Shown: positions 1 to 12,117, numbered from the stretch's first letter. The stretch is 64,000 nucleotides of DNA from Artemia franciscana (GCF_032884065.1 NC_088868.1:3873720-3937719), one strand, 5' to 3'. A program made the numbers and translations. The notes: generated by a model from the sequence alone, not told the origin.

Positions 1-150
1 TTTTTGTGACGGAAAACTGCAGCGTAAAGAGCGAGGTTCTAAGGAGGAGGCAACTACCCCCCCCCCCTCCATTATGTTAAAGTTTCTGTTTGTTTAAGTT
101 TTAATGTTGTTCCTTACTTTCAGTTGAAATTTTTTATTTTTTATTTAATG
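1..150 (+). repeat. Family B repeat, right half
   Basis: Carries the family B right-arm signature: a 'gcgtaaagagcgag' motif, then a G/C-rich stretch, then 'ttaatgttgttccttacttt' and a T-rich tail. The left arm lies outside the window or is lost. The same signature recurs at about ten other places here. Confidence 0.6.
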
Positions 151-799
151 ACGCTTAGAGACAAACATTTTTCTAAAGGCAACGGAAAAATTATGTCAAT
201 GAAAGTATTTAAAAATGGAAAAAGCAAGGAATTATAAAAAAAATATACAAAACAATAGCCTACATACAAAAACTAAGATATAAACTCCCAGCATTCAGTT
301 CCGTTGAGCAATGCCGAAGCATTGAACGGATGTTTGCTTGTAAATTATTTTGCTTTAGCAACTAATAGCCATGCTTGGGTTGGGGTGGGGTGGGGGCCCG
401 TTTTTTCTCTCCGAAGGAAGTTCTCAAGGAAATTCTAAGAAAACACTTGACATTTCATCAGCGGCTTAAAAACCTGTTCTTACAAATTCAATTTGTAAGC
501 AAAGGTGGAGTTTGGTAATAAGTTATTTGTAAAACAACATCAGAAACTCTACCCCCCCCCCCATCCGGGAGAAGGACAGAGAGACTGAATAAATAACACA
601 AACAAAGCATTGTAAAAAGTAGGGGTCTGGTTTGGTGTTTGGGCGTTTTTACAATAAACGCCGGATTTCCCTTTTCTTTCGCCAGTTTGATCCCATTGAA
701 CCAAAATAAAACTCCAGCTCGCGAATTTGTTGTAAAAATGCACGCAAAAGGCTGTCTATCCTAAAAAAGCAATTGAAAATATTTCTTATAAGTTATTTA
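151..799. other. Non-coding stretch with one inverted dispersed repeat
   Basis: No gene is seen. Bases about 325-378 match, in inverted orientation, bases about 7405-7465, around the shared words 'ggatgtttgcttgtaaa' and 'agcaactaatagccatgctt'. This is therefore another dispersed repeat. The rest is AT-rich with poly-G and poly-C runs. Confidence 0.5.
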
Positions 800-2160
800 G
801 GTATTTAGTTGTCCTTTAATCTTTTTGGGCACTACAATATTTAATTTCCTTCTAAATAAGGTGTTCCAGAACCATTGGTTCGATATAATCACCCCTAAAA
901 AAAAAAAAAAAAAAAAAATGAAAAAAAAAAATTCTGCCCTTTATTGGTCACACTAAGCTTAATCAATCTTGTATATTTAAGTTGATATATAATTTTGATA
1001 TTACTAACACTCCCAAGTTTTAGTTTTAGAATGCGTGGGTATTAATTTCAAATATATAATCAAAATATGCTAGCCCAAAGAAAAATACTATCTTTGCTGG
1101 GTTTCTTTCTTACCAATTTTTTTCTTACTGATTTAAAAAAGGGAATGAAGAACCCTTTTCTTCTTTTTCTCACTCTCACACTAGCTTGACGCTCGGAATA
1201 TGCCGATAGTTTCTCATTGGGCACTACAAAGTATTCCTTTATTAATTAAAAAAAAAACTTTTTCCACAAAATAAGTTTTTCAAAGAAAAGTAAAGAACTC
1301 CATTTAACCAAATATGAGCAAATAAAACTTTTTGCTCTTTACTAATCTAGACTAGCTGTGTTCTCAACTCTACAATATCTGCTCTAATTTCTGGCAAAAT
1401 CTCTAGTCTCCTAAATTTCTAACTAATATCTGATTTGTAGCTTTCTCTGTACTTTTCCAACAATTTAGAAAACTTCTGATTCTAATTGCTAAAATTTCAA
1501 TTTTTTTTGCTTAAAAAAAAGCCAAAAAAAACTTTTGATTCCAATTATCAGGCCCTTATGTTTCAGGACTTGCTATTTAAGGATTTTGACAAAAAGTGAA
1601 ACCAAAACCGTTCATAGTAATAAACTGTAAATTAAGAGCTATGCGGCTCTATGGTAACTGAAACTATGAAACATAGTCTTGATAACAATAAGTAGCCTAC
1701 ATCAGAGTCGAATTTGATGTTTATTCGAAATATGTAGACCTCATCAAATTTAATGTTACCCATCACACGTTACGTGCCGTATACTATTTGCCAAACTTTT
1801 GAAAAAGAGGGGAAACACCCCTAAACATTAATTTATACTAATGAAAATGACACCGTCAGATTCAACATACCAGAGACCCTACTATTGAAGTTTTAAGCTC
1901 TTATGTACAAAATCTGGAATATTGCCTTTTTTTGACGGAAGAATGATCTGTTTTTTTTTTCCTAGGGGTGATTATATCAAAGCAGTGATCACAGAACATT
2001 GGGAGAGGCCTCATTTGGTCGGAAGTCAAAAGTTCTGGTGCCATCTTTAAGTGAAAAAAACACCGGAAGGCAGCTAATCTCAACCCCTTTTCCCCCAAAG
2101 TCACCCGACTAAAATTCTGAGATGGTCATTTTTTTCAGCAAGGTTGAAAAATCTAATAAC
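800..2160 (-). repeat. Left arm of a large inverted repeat (family A-like)
   Basis: This segment is the diverged reverse complement of about 3843-5240. Matching landmarks include 'ccagaaccattggttcgat' (about 870) against 'atcgaaccaatggttctgg' (about 5147). Another pair is 'aatctaataac' (2150) against 'gttattagatt' (3844). Part of the arm (about 1740-2150) is a diverged family A copy. Indels and substitutions run throughout, so the duplication is old. No coding potential is seen. Confidence 0.8.
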
Positions 2161-2281
2161 TATAATCAGAATTCAAACTTTCATAACTAATCAGAATTCA
2201 AATTTTATTAACTAATCAGAATTCAAATTTTAATAACTAATCAGAATTCAAATTTTAATAACTAATCAGAATTCAAATTTT
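2157..2281. repeat. 25-bp tandem repeat, five copies
   Basis: The word 'cagaattcaa' recurs at 2167, 2192, 2217, 2242 and 2267, an exact 25-bp period. Copies are nearly identical, with variation mostly in the first. The array sits just inside the left arm of the large inverted repeat. Confidence 0.95.
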
Positions 2282-2430
2282 CTCAGGCTCTTGACTTTTG
2301 ATTGGTAAAACTAAACTTGATGGAACTTAGATGTTTAAATCAGCATTAAAATACAATTCTATTGATATAACTTTTGGTATCAAAATTCCATTTTTTAGAG
2401 TTTGTTACTACTGAGCCGGGTCGCTCCTCA
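2281..2430 (+). repeat. Family A terminal fragment
   Basis: Contains the conserved end of family A: 'ttgattggtaaaactaaactt', then 'aaatcagcattaaaat', then 'gagccgggtcgctcct'. It diverges at about 2430 before reaching the terminal hairpin found in complete ends. Confidence 0.7.
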
Positions 2431-3299
2431 GGCCACGGTGTCGTTAAAGTCAGGGTTTTTCTCAAAGTTTCTTACCATTATTTTTTCCCCTTATACAAGC
2501 ATTTAACTTTTCTGACTCTGAAGCAATTATTCGCGTCCAAAAACTACCAATATCAACTCACCACAGCAACAAGCTGCCTGAGGCCAATACAATTGTGCTT
2601 GCTCCTCCTCCATCCTAATATTTTCAAATCATCCCCCTTTACAACCTCCCAGAAAGTTCCGATTTTTCTTAAATCTTTCGTTTGGACGTCGTCTCAATGC
2701 AACCACAGACGACCTGCTTTCCGTTTAGCCCTAGACGGTTGCTCGAAAAGGACAATCGTCTGTGTCCATTAACTAGAATTTTATTAACATCATAGCCAAG
2801 GAAGCCCGTTTTACATGCATTTCTGTTTCTTTTAATTAGTTAGTTTAGATCAAAGGATCTTCTTGTCTAACATTTACTTTATTATAAAGCAAAGGATTTA
2901 AGCAAGCTGACAGTATTATAAATGGAATCACTATTATTATTATAGTATATACGAGTATAAATGGTTGATTTCAGACTAGAAAACTGAAGAGTATTAACTA
3001 TTAGTTTCTATTCGCCGTTTTCAAATTTCCCAGAAGTATTTGGCTGTTCAGCAAACATTTCTTACATGAAAAAAAAGAAGCTAATTAGGGTTCAGTTTTC
3101 TTCTGCTATTCAAAAGTAAGACAATCATGCGTGGAAAACGGCTTATCAAATAAGTGGATCGATTTATTTAATTTATTGACCTCCTTGAAGTCTTCTATAA
3201 TGGGTTGACTCACAAAACTGAATACAGGCTCAAACCACAAATGTTTGTTGCTTCCTAATCCAAAAAGTTTTGAAGTCCCTCAGGCTTAATATTTTAGTC
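2431..3299. other. Inverted-repeat spacer, no recognised gene
   Basis: Spacer between the inverted-repeat arms. A 132-codon open frame ends at 2772 and includes a segment (about 2650-2770) of higher GC. It resembles no family I can name, and part of it overlaps family A. I see no splice sites or domain signature. Confidence 0.35.
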
Positions 3300-3842
3300 A
3301 GTTTCTCGTTTCCTTCTCAAAGCAACAAATGATGGTGTCTCTGTTTCTCGTACTAGCTTCCCCAACATGGGAGGCACCACCCTTTATCTTCAGCCCGGTA
3401 TGGATAGGAACTTGTTGTTTACCCCTTTCTCTATTTGCAAGCCATAAAGGAAGAAGAAAGATATAAAGATCTTGTCCATAACGGACAAGAAAGATACCTT
3501 ATTTTCAGAGTCGATACTATCAACAACAATTCATTTACCTATCTCGTATCATTTGCGAAGGGAATTTCCCATCTAGTTGCATTCCTCTGCATCACTCGGA
3601 AATTATAAGATATTAAGAAAACAAAAAAAAAATTTCTTCAGTTGAAAGTAAGGAACAATATTTAAACTTATAACCAAAAAACTTTCGTACGAGGGAGGCT
3701 GCTCTTCCCTCAACTTGATTATCATCTTGATTAAGTTAAAGTTTGAATTTCTGTTCCAATTCTTCAAGACCGACTCATGAAACACAAAAGCTCTTTAATT
3801 AGAAAGTAAAATTTTTTTATGCAGTAAAAAAATTGCTTGTAA
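3300..3842 (+). repeat. Family E plus family B composite repeat
   Basis: Parallels 9780-10265. Both begin around 'gtttccttctcaaagca', share 'ggtgtctctgttt' and 'ggtatggata', and run into a family B-like portion ('aggaacaatatttaaactta', 'aaaactttcgtacgagggagg'). The composite was probably copied as one unit. Confidence 0.7.
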
Positions 3843-5240
3843 AGTTATTAGATTTTTCAACCATGCTGAAAAAAATGACCATCTCAGACTTTTGATCGGG
3901 TGACTTTGGGGGAAAAGGGGTTGGGATTAGCTGCCCTTCGGTGTTTTTGGTCACATAAAGATGGCACTAGAACTTTTGACTTCAGATCAAATGAACCCTC
4001 TCCCAATCTTCTTCGATCACTGCTTTGATATGATCACCCCTAGGGAAAAAAACCCAGATCATTCTTCCATAAAAAAAAGGCAAAAATTCCAGATTTTCTA
4101 CATAAGAGCTTCAAACTTCAATAGTAGGGTTCTCTGGTATACTGAATCTGATGGTGTGATTTTCCTTAGTATCACTTAATGCTTAGGGGTGTTTTCCCTC
4201 TTTTTCAAAAGTTTGGCAAATATTCTGAGGCTCATAACTTGTGATGGGTAATATTAAATTTGATGAGGTCTACATATTTCGAATAAACATCAATTCGACT
4301 CTTTGATGTAGGCTATTTTTTGTTATCAAGACTTTTTCTTAGATTTTCGGTTACTATTGTGCCGCATTGCTCTTTATTTACAGTTAGTTGCCCCAAACGG
4401 TTTTGGTTTCACTTTTTGTCCCAATTCTTAAATAGCAAGTCCTGAAACATAAGGGCCTGATAATTGGAATCAAAATTTTTTCTGTTTTTTTTAAGCACAA
4501 AAGAATTGACATTTTAGTAATTAGAATCAGAAGCTTTCTAAATTGTTGGAAAAGCAAAGAGAAAGCTACAAATCAGAAATTAGTTAGAAATTTAGGAGAC
4601 TAGAGATTTTGCCAAAAATTGGAGCATAAATTGTAGGTTCGAGAACACAGCTAGTCAAGATAAGTAAAGCACAAAAAAAGTTTTATTTGCTCGTTTTTGG
4701 TTAAACGGAGCTCTTTACTTTTCTTTGAAAAATTTATTTTGTGGAAAAAGTTTTTTTTAATTAATAAACGAATACGAATAACCCCTCTAGATATAGCGCC
4801 CAAGGAAAAACTATCGGCATATCCTGAGCGTGAAGCTAGTGTGAGAGTGAGAAAATGAAGAAAAGGGTTCTTCATACCCTTTTTTTAAATCAGTAAGAAA
4901 AAAATTTGTAAGAAAGAAAACCAGCAAAGATAGTATTTTTTTTGGGCTAGCATATTTTGATTATATATTTGAAATTAATACCTACGCATGTTCATATTCC
5001 AAAAACAAAACTTGGGAGTGTTAGCAATATCAACATTATATATCAACTTAAATATGCAAGATTGATTAAGCTTAGTGTGACCCATAAAGGGCTATGAGCC
5101 GTGGAATTTTTTTTTCATTGTTTTTTTTTTTTAGGGGAGGTCATATCGAACCAATGGTTCTGGAACACCAGGAGAGGGCTCATTTGGAAGGAAATTAAAT
5201 GTTCTAGTGTCTAAGGAGATTATAGGGCAACTAAACCCCC
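3843..5240 (+). repeat. Right arm of the large inverted repeat (family A-like)
   Basis: Reverse-complement partner of about 800-2160 across a 1.7-kb spacer. The family A portion covers about 3870-4330. The remaining kilobase is specific to this pair, including 'aaatagcaagtcctgaaaca' and 'ctagagattttgcca', whose complements lie in the left arm. No intact gene is seen. Confidence 0.8.
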
Positions 5241-5269
5241 ACACCCTTTTTTCCCCAAAATTTTGTTAT

Positions 5270-5780
5270 AAAATTTGCCCATTATTTTGCGTATAGCATT
5301 TGTTATTACGAAGTTCACAGACATTTTTCTCGTGGGGAGAGGGATTTGTCCCTGTGCTAAGTTTTTGTATGGATAATTTTCTGTGTGGAGCTTTTTGCTG
5401 GGGGTAAACCCTCCAGGGGAAATTATGCACTTGGGGTATTTGAATGAATTCTTATACGAAATTTTTTTAATTCGTTTTACTTTTGTCTTAATCTGCTCAA
5501 TTTTTCATATGAAAGTGTCCCGGGGAAATTTTTGGTGTATTTGGATTTTCGAAAAATAATTTTCACGGAAATGGAGATTTCCGGAGTGACAAAAAAAGCA
5601 ATTAGAACTTGAAGCCTAGGCTGAATCTTTAGCAATCAATTTTGCAGAGGCGTGGGGGGGGGATTTCAGCGAAAATAAAATTATCCCAAGGTAATTTTAG
5701 GAAGGTTTATTTTCTGGGGGATAAATTTTCCAGAAACAAATCTTCCTTGAGGGTGGGGGGATTTCTTATGGAGCGTGATC
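5270..5780 (+). repeat. Family G repeat
   Basis: AT-rich sequence with G-rich words such as 'gggggtaaaccctccagggg'. It begins with 'gcgtatagcatttgttatta', which recurs with changes at about 25955 and 40010. Those copies also carry a 'ggagagggaaatttc'-type word. It is non-coding in all three places. Confidence 0.5.
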
Positions 5781-5844
5781 CAGATCTACCGGTATTATTT
5801 GAAAACGATCAGAACCTAAATTAAAAAGACAATTTTTTTTTTAA

Positions 5845-6145
5845 CTGAAAGTAAGGAGCAACATTAAAACTTAAAAACAAACAGAAATTACTCCTTATAT
5901 GAAGGGGTTGAGCCCCTCTTCAATGCGTTGCTTTTCGACTTTTACGACTTCCGAAACAAAAGGATTGTTTAATTAGAATAGGAAGCTTTTTTAGAAGTGC
6001 TAAGAACCTTAACGTGAAGAGCAAGGTATTGAAGAGGGGGCAACCCTCTCATGTACAGAATAATGTCTGCTCATTCTGACCCTTCATGTTGTTCCTTGCA
6101 TTAATAGAAAATTTTCGTTTGTTTTTTATTTAATCTATAAAAGGT
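5845..6145. repeat. Family B foldback element
   Basis: The left arm starts at 'aactgaaagtaaggagcaac' and the right arm ends with a diverged complement ('ttgttccttgcattaataga'). The arms flank a less conserved centre, so the unit of about 290 bp can fold on itself. Confidence 0.75.
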
Positions 6146-7970
6146 CAAGGTGTATGGATCGGAAAAAGGATTTCCTGCTTCAAAGCGACTGAAATTTTCA
6201 AAATAAGTTACCAAAAAGTGCAATTGTCCTTTTATTTGCATCCCTTTGAAAGCCTATTCAAGGTAAGAGAATTCACTAAGGGAGTATTATGTAGCAAAGG
6301 GTGCAAGTTTCTTTGAAATTCAGAATTTGAGACATTTCATTTTACTTATTTGCCAAATGAATGAATTGAATTAATGAATGAATCCAGTAGATGAGCTAGA
6401 ACAATATTTTCTAACAAGTAGTGCATGGGCACCGGCAGGGGGTCATGGCTCCTGGAAATTTGGAAGCGTTAAAGAATTACAAGGAAACCAAAGGAAAGAC
6501 AGCACAATAGGGAAAAAACTATGGACAAAATGTGTGTTGCCTCATTGTTCGCTGTCTGGCAATAGATTTTGACCCTTAATAAGGAAAATATATGCTATAA
6601 CTTGTGCCTGTCTGACACCTTTCAAGTTTCCCAAAAATGTTTTTTTCTCTACTATTTAGTTGGAGCAACAACGACAAAAAAAAAAAAAAATCAAATTCTT
6701 AATAGCAATGAATGTTAAGTAAATAACGATCCTTGTCAATAAAGAAAGTATAAGAGCCTAACCATTGATAACATTAAATCAAAGAATCAGCTTTTTTTAG
6801 TGATCCTAGATATGTATTTGTTTATTAGTAATTAGTGTAGTTACACACAAATTATCGTATAATTATTAAAAACACAAAGGAAACAAATTAATAAGCAAGC
6901 AATTAATTAATAAAACAATTATTAAAAACACAAAGAAAACAAATTAATAAGGGGCATTTTCTGTAAAAACATGCTGTCAACTTTTGCTTGCATTGCAAGA
7001 GTACCCATGAGCTGATATATGAAGCCACTATAATCAGAAATATTTTTCCTGAACGTAATGCTGGGAATTTCTGTATTTTCTCCCTGAATGGAAAAGTTGT
7101 TTTTTACATTTTATTATCATTTTTTTTTTCAGGCGTGATTTTATTTATCTAGTTGTCACTTTGAAAAATATTTTTTTTTAATTTTTTTTTATTTGGTGTA
7201 TTTTTAAAAACACCTTTGATTCCCTTAAACTTGAGATTATTCTTACAAGATTTTGACATACAAGGATAAAATCAAATCTATTTACTGATTTAAGTATCGT
7301 CTAAATATTAGTTGCATGTTCCTCAGTTTATTTCGAATTATGTCAGTTTATGTCAAATTATGTCAGTTTATTTCGAATTAATCAGGAAACATAGTTTCCT
7401 GAAGTCTGGGAAGCATGGCTATTAGTTGCTAAAGGAAAATGCTTTACAAGCAAACATCCGAATGTTTTCCTTCTGAATGGTTGTTATCCTCCATTTTCTC
7501 AACCCTTTTTCCAAAAATGCGCTATTAAGCTTGTACAGCATCTGCTGGAACTCACCGGTAAATAAATAAAAAGCTACCACCATTTCTCTTTAAGCAACTT
7601 TTGAAATACAAAATGTTACTTGTAAAATATAGTATAGAATCATTTTAGCTACTTTGAGTCAAATCTGTAAGTAGCGTCTATGCTGAAAATGAAATTAAAG
7701 AGCAGGGGGGCTTATACATTTTTTTAAAAATAGCTTCCAATGCTGACAGTCAACTAAAAACTAGATGGAGAGGGCATGAAATTTATTTAAAAACTTAGAA
7801 ATCTTAATTTTCAGGTATTTAAGTTGTTTTCCCCAAAAATATTATTTTGGAAGCAGGATAGCTGCATCTTTTCCCAAATTTTGTGTGTGCTATCTTCAGT
7901 CAGCTCTCCTCAAATTTAAATGGAAAGCATGAGTTGGCAAAAGAATATAAATCCTTTTAAGGTAATATCT
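6146..7970. other. Intergenic or upstream sequence, no gene recognised
   Basis: AT-rich. It holds a 64-codon open frame (6378-6572) without a recognisable domain, a short tandem of 'tatgtcagttta'-like words at about 7324-7385, and a dispersed repeat copy at about 7405-7490. The region lies upstream of the MED15 exon and could contain its promoter and a 5'-untranslated exon, but I cannot point to either. Confidence 0.4.
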
Positions 7971-8031
7971 ATTTTAATCTTGCAGTTACAAGAAGTGGAG
8001 TTTCATAAAGTTTGAGAAAAAATCACATAAA

Positions 8032-8084
8032 ATGGGAGACGAATGGAGAAGTGCTCAGTACAGACAGATTTTTGTTGCAAAAAT
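8032..8084 (+). CDS. MED15: MED15 first coding exon (KIX domain start)
   Basis: Encodes MGDEWRSAQYRQIFVAK, then two bases of a split codon. MED15 is the Mediator tail subunit whose N-terminal KIX domain binds transcription activators in the nucleus. The family begins with a short acidic leader, then Trp-Arg-Ser, Arg-Gln and Val spaced as here. The exon runs from 7986 after a pyrimidine-rich acceptor ending 'ttgcag' to a strong donor 'gtaagt' at 8085. The ATG at 8032 is chosen because family proteins start just before the Trp. An acceptor upstream of the ATG implies a 5'-untranslated exon. Joining to the 9486 exon gives an uninterrupted KIX alignment with no gaps for 39 residues from the Trp. 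Identification is by eye, from memory of the family. Confidence 0.78.
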
Positions 8085-9485
8085 GTAAGTAACTATTTTG
8101 ATTTCTTTTCCTAAGAAATTTTTTCTCTATAGGTTATTCTCTTTTTTCATTAATCATTATTGCACAGGCTATTAATTTCTGTTATTAATTAATGTTATTA
8201 ATTTCTGCTCCCTCAAACCATCTTCTATATTTATCTAGTAGCTCATTGAGAATTAGGAAATTTAGGTATAAAAGTGCAAATTTTATGGTTCATGCATATT
8301 CTGTCCTCCCCCCCCCCTCCGATCATATTAAATCAGTAATTATTCCTTCATAACGGATGATGGGCAACTATTTACCACTGCATTTACTTTTATCATGTCT
8401 CAAATGAGTCAACTTAGTTAAATGCAACATTAAAATGAACGGCTACATTAACCGTTAACTGTGGACGGGATTCCGTGCATTCTTTGGGTTGAACCTTTAG
8501 TAGCTGCTGCCGCTGAAGCTAGAAAACTGAATATATAGCTTTGTTATTTTTTGAGGTCCTTTGACCCATAGTTGTTGTTTTACACCACAAACTTGGCAGG
8601 AATTGCCACTTTGCTTGGCTCAATCATTTTGCTACTTAAGAATGACACTGAAACTTTTAATATAATTTCTGATGAGCCGTCTCTTTCAGAGAAGCCGTCT
8701 CCGTCTTCTTATTTGCCCTCATAATTCCTTTTTCAAGCAATTATGTCTTCAATGAATTCATGATCAGTAGCGTCAATTAACGATGATTTAGGGAGAGGGG
8801 GGAAAGGGTATATTTGCCATTTTTTCAATACAATACCAAAAAAGAACAGTTTGACTAAAAATACCCGCAAAAATGTATTTTCAAAATCTAATGTATAAGC
8901 TTGGATTTGCGGCTATTGAATAGGAAACACGCTAAGAAAACAATTCTTACTATATAATATGCAGAAAAATGCGTAGCCCAGCCTCGCCTAATGTGCAAAT
9001 ATATAGCCCAAATTTAATATTTGTCATGTGTTTTCCCGTTTCTTGATCTCGTTAGCGTTGATTCAATTTACGGGTACAATGGTTAAAACAAGAGTGACAC
9101 ATGAACAAATGCATGGGGAATATTTAATCAGGGCTATATATTTTTACATTAGGGTGTTTTTTGGGTAAACTATTGGGGAAGTACCTCCAAAATTTGTTAA
9201 CTTTTGCATATTATGAAATAAACATGTAGTAGCTTATGTAGGCTTAGGTAGGCTTAAATCTAGAATTGGGTATACCCCAATTCTTGAATCATAGCAATCT
9301 ACGAGGGAGGGGTTACCAGTTCTAAGGAACAAAGGCCAATTACTTCCCCCCCCCCAAAAAAAATATCTTTGTTGTCGCCTCTTTCCTTGATCAGCCAGTC
9401 ATAGAACTGATCTATAAGTTAATCAAGGTGTTGTGAATATTAGCATGTGTATGAAAAAAAAATGTTCACCCTTCTTTCTTTGTAG
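8085..9485 (+). other. MED15 intron 1
   Basis: A 1401-bp intron bounded by 'gtaagt' at 8085 and 'tttgtag' ending at 9485. It is AT-rich, with a C-rich run near 8310 and 9345. I see no nested gene and no clear copy of the local repeat families. Confidence 0.6.
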
Positions 9486-9649
9486 AAAGGAAGCCATACA
9501 AGAATCAGGAAAACCAACAACAAAGAGTTTTATCGAAATCGAAAACAACCTTTATCAAAAAGTCTTTTGTCTCAGCTTTTTGATAAAGGTTGTTTTCGAT
9601 TTCAATCTTGGATTTATAGCTAGAGTTCTTCACCATGTTCGTAATTTGA
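9486..9649 (+). CDS. MED15: MED15 second coding exon (KIX helices, locally rearranged)
   Basis: Continues the frame from the 8032-8084 exon (split codon AT|A) and stays open to the donor 'gtaagt' at 9650. The first part (IKEAIQESGKPTTKS and on to ENNLYQK) aligns without gaps to the MED15 KIX domain. The end (GFIARVLHHVRNL) matches the last KIX helix, where relatives have Val-Ala-Arg-Leu and His-x-Arg. Between them relatives have nine residues and here there are seventeen. The excess coincides with a perfect 28-bp hairpin at 9535-9603. Reading the loop in the opposite direction gives Ala-Glu-Thr-Lys, the family-like residues. The frame survives, but the third helix boundary is replaced. The next exon (Gln-rich region expected) is not visible. 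Confidence 0.75.
9535..9603. repeat. Perfect 28-bp hairpin inside the MED15 KIX exon
   Basis: The arms 9535-9562 and 9576-9603 are exact reverse complements around a 13-base loop (tcttttgtctcag). The bases flanking both sides do not pair, so the palindrome is sharply bounded. The whole tract fits a reverse-complement copy of 41 bases written into the exon. Confidence 0.97.
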
Positions 9650-9779
9650 GTAAGTCCTTTAATGAGTTATCGATTTAAGTAAATCCAAGTTTGTAAAGTA
9701 ATTCATGCGCCGTATATAATTTAAGTAATTTTTTCAAGTCTTTTAAGTGAATTCTTCAAGTGAAGTAAGTAAATGGTTT

Positions 9780-10265
9780 AAGTTTCCTTCTCAAAGCAGC
9801 AAATGCTGGTGTCTCTGTTTTGCATAGCTACTTCCCCAACCTAGGAAGTACTGCCCTTCAGCTTCAACTGGGTATGGATATGGACTGGCTGTTTACCCCT
9901 TCCTCTGTTTGCAAGCGATCAGAGACATGGCAGATACCTTATTTTCAGGGAATATCCCGAGCAGTTGCATTCCTCTGCATTACTTGGAAAACAAAATTAG
10001 ATATTAAATAAAAAAAAAAGTTTCTTAAGCTGAACGTAAGGAACAGTACTAAAACTTATAACCAAAAAACTTTCCTACGAGGGAGGCTGCCCTTTCCTCA
10101 ATACCTTGCTCTTTGCATTAAAGTTTGACTTTCTGTCCCAATTCTTTAAGAACGACTCGTGAAACACAAAAGCTGTTTAATTGGAATAAAAATTTTTTTT
10201 TTATTCCATAAAAAGCTGTTTAATTGGAATAAAAAGTTTTTTTTATGCGGTAAAAAATATTAGCT
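9780..10265 (+). repeat. Family E plus family B composite repeat
   Basis: Second copy of the 3300-3842 composite, lying in the presumed MED15 intron 2. Within it a 30-base segment ending 'gctgtttaattggaataaaa' is duplicated in tandem at about 10160-10235. Confidence 0.7.
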
Positions 10266-10639
10266 GGAAGAGCAAGAAATATCATGGTTGCCCCCTATTT
10301 TTAGTTGTATTGATTTAGCTACATTTATATAAACTGAAATTTAACTATTTATTTCTTGTACACTCTGCTATGAGTTCTGGAATGTCTGAAATGTTAAATT
10401 TTCCAATATTTACCAATATTAACCCATACACTTTTAACTACCCCTTGTTTATTGCTATAAACTACTCACAAAGCTTTTTTTATACAGTTTTGAATTCAGC
10501 TAATACCGCAGTTGAGGACATCACTTTCTAAAAATAGGTTGATGATCACTGTTTTAAAACAGAGAATGCTTCAACCCGAATGTCTGTTTTCTTAGCCCTG
10601 GTTTTTAAAAAAAGCCTCCCTTTGGTTCCTTGGGTGCCA

Positions 10640-11163
10640 AGGGTCAAAATTGGAGCCGACTTTCTCTAGTGAATTAAAAATGAACTTTGTTGTGACTTTG
10701 GGAAAAATGAGCTTGGGAGGGGGCCTAGGTGCCCTCCAATTTTTGATCACTTTATAATGGCTCTAGAACTTTTAAGTTCCGTCAGAATAAGCCTTATCAA
10801 GACATTCTAGTACCACTGGGTAGATATGATCACCCCTGGGAAGAAAAAAAATAAAAAAAATAAATAAAAATAAACATGCATCCGTGATCTGTCTTCTGGC
10901 AAAAAATACAAAATTTCACATTTTTGTAGATAGAAGCTTGAAACGTCTACAGTAGGGTTTTCTGATGGTGTGATTTTCGTTAAGATTCTATGACTTTTAG
11001 GGGGTGTTTTCTTCTTTTTTTCTAGAATGAGCCGAATTTTCTCAGGCTCATAACTTTTGATGGGTAAGACTAAACTTAATGAAATTTATATATTTAATAT
11101 AGAGTCCTGGTTTGAGCCGGGTTGCTCCTTACTACAGTTCGTTACCACGAACTGTTCGAAATG
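10640..11163 (+). repeat. Family A copy, forward, complete right end
   Basis: Runs from 'gactttgggaaaaatgagc' through 'cctccaatttttgatcac' and 'aaatttcacatttttgtag' to the terminal hairpin 'acagttcgttaccacgaact' at about 11142-11163. It is non-coding. Confidence 0.85.
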
Positions 11164-12117
11164 CACACAAGTTATCTGAGACATTTCGATAATAAAATAA
11201 AATGTCATCACCAATTTATGCAGTCACCTCAAAATCATTAGTGCAGAAGCAAAGCCCATAGTTGCTTTAGAAGAGGACATCCCCCTCCCCCAAACCATCC
11301 TTTGCCCCTTCCACCATTCTGATGTTTGGAAGTCATATATAACTAAGCGTAAAAGATGAAAAATCCAAGGAAAAAGTGCCACTGGCACTTTTCGCCCTTC
11401 TTACTAATTTGTTATGGCCTCGCGGCTTGAGATAGCGTTTTAATTATTTCGTAGCTAATGCATATGGGAGACAAATTAAAAGAACAAAAGGCATAGGAAT
11501 CAATTTATTTAATCAATAATACATTTAATTATCAAGCATTTCTTCTTAAAAGAAAATCAGATTCAAGCCAAATTACAGAAAGATTTATTACTTTCCAAGA
11601 TTATAACAAATGCAAACTTGTCTTTATACAATTTCCTACGCCTTAAAATATGTTTAGAGAAGTAGTAGAGATAATCAAAAATCATCCTGCCTGCATGGAT
11701 TGCACGTTTTGATTTTATACCAGCCAGGTAAAATGTATCTTTTTCTTAACAGGACAATTCTTACCCTGAAACTTAATCCCATATATATTCAGACATTAAA
11801 AAAAATAGAATAACGAAAAAAAAAGAATTTAAAATTAACTATCCAGTTCTCAAATTGACCCTCTTTCTTTTTATTGTCCTATTCAATTCAATAAATGAAC
11901 AGGTTAAAAAAATGTTCGTCACCAGATGATCTAATCAAACAGTTTGTGAAATGGAAGCAAAAAGTGACTTAGGGCCACTATTCACCACAAGCTAATACGG
12001 AATTCTCATGACAATTGCTACACCGGCAGTATTGGCTTCTTATGCTGATTTTGAATATATAAAATTCTTTCGGTTTACTGTTATTCATCCAAAACCAAAA
12101 ATTTGAGAAAATTTACC
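11164..12117. other. Unassigned sequence
   Basis: AT-rich sequence between two oppositely oriented family A ends. I see no gene, tandem repeat or known element here. Confidence 0.4.

Noticed and set aside
2374-2772. 132-codon plus-strand frame
   Set aside because: Begins inside a family A fragment, has no recognisable domain and no support beyond being open.
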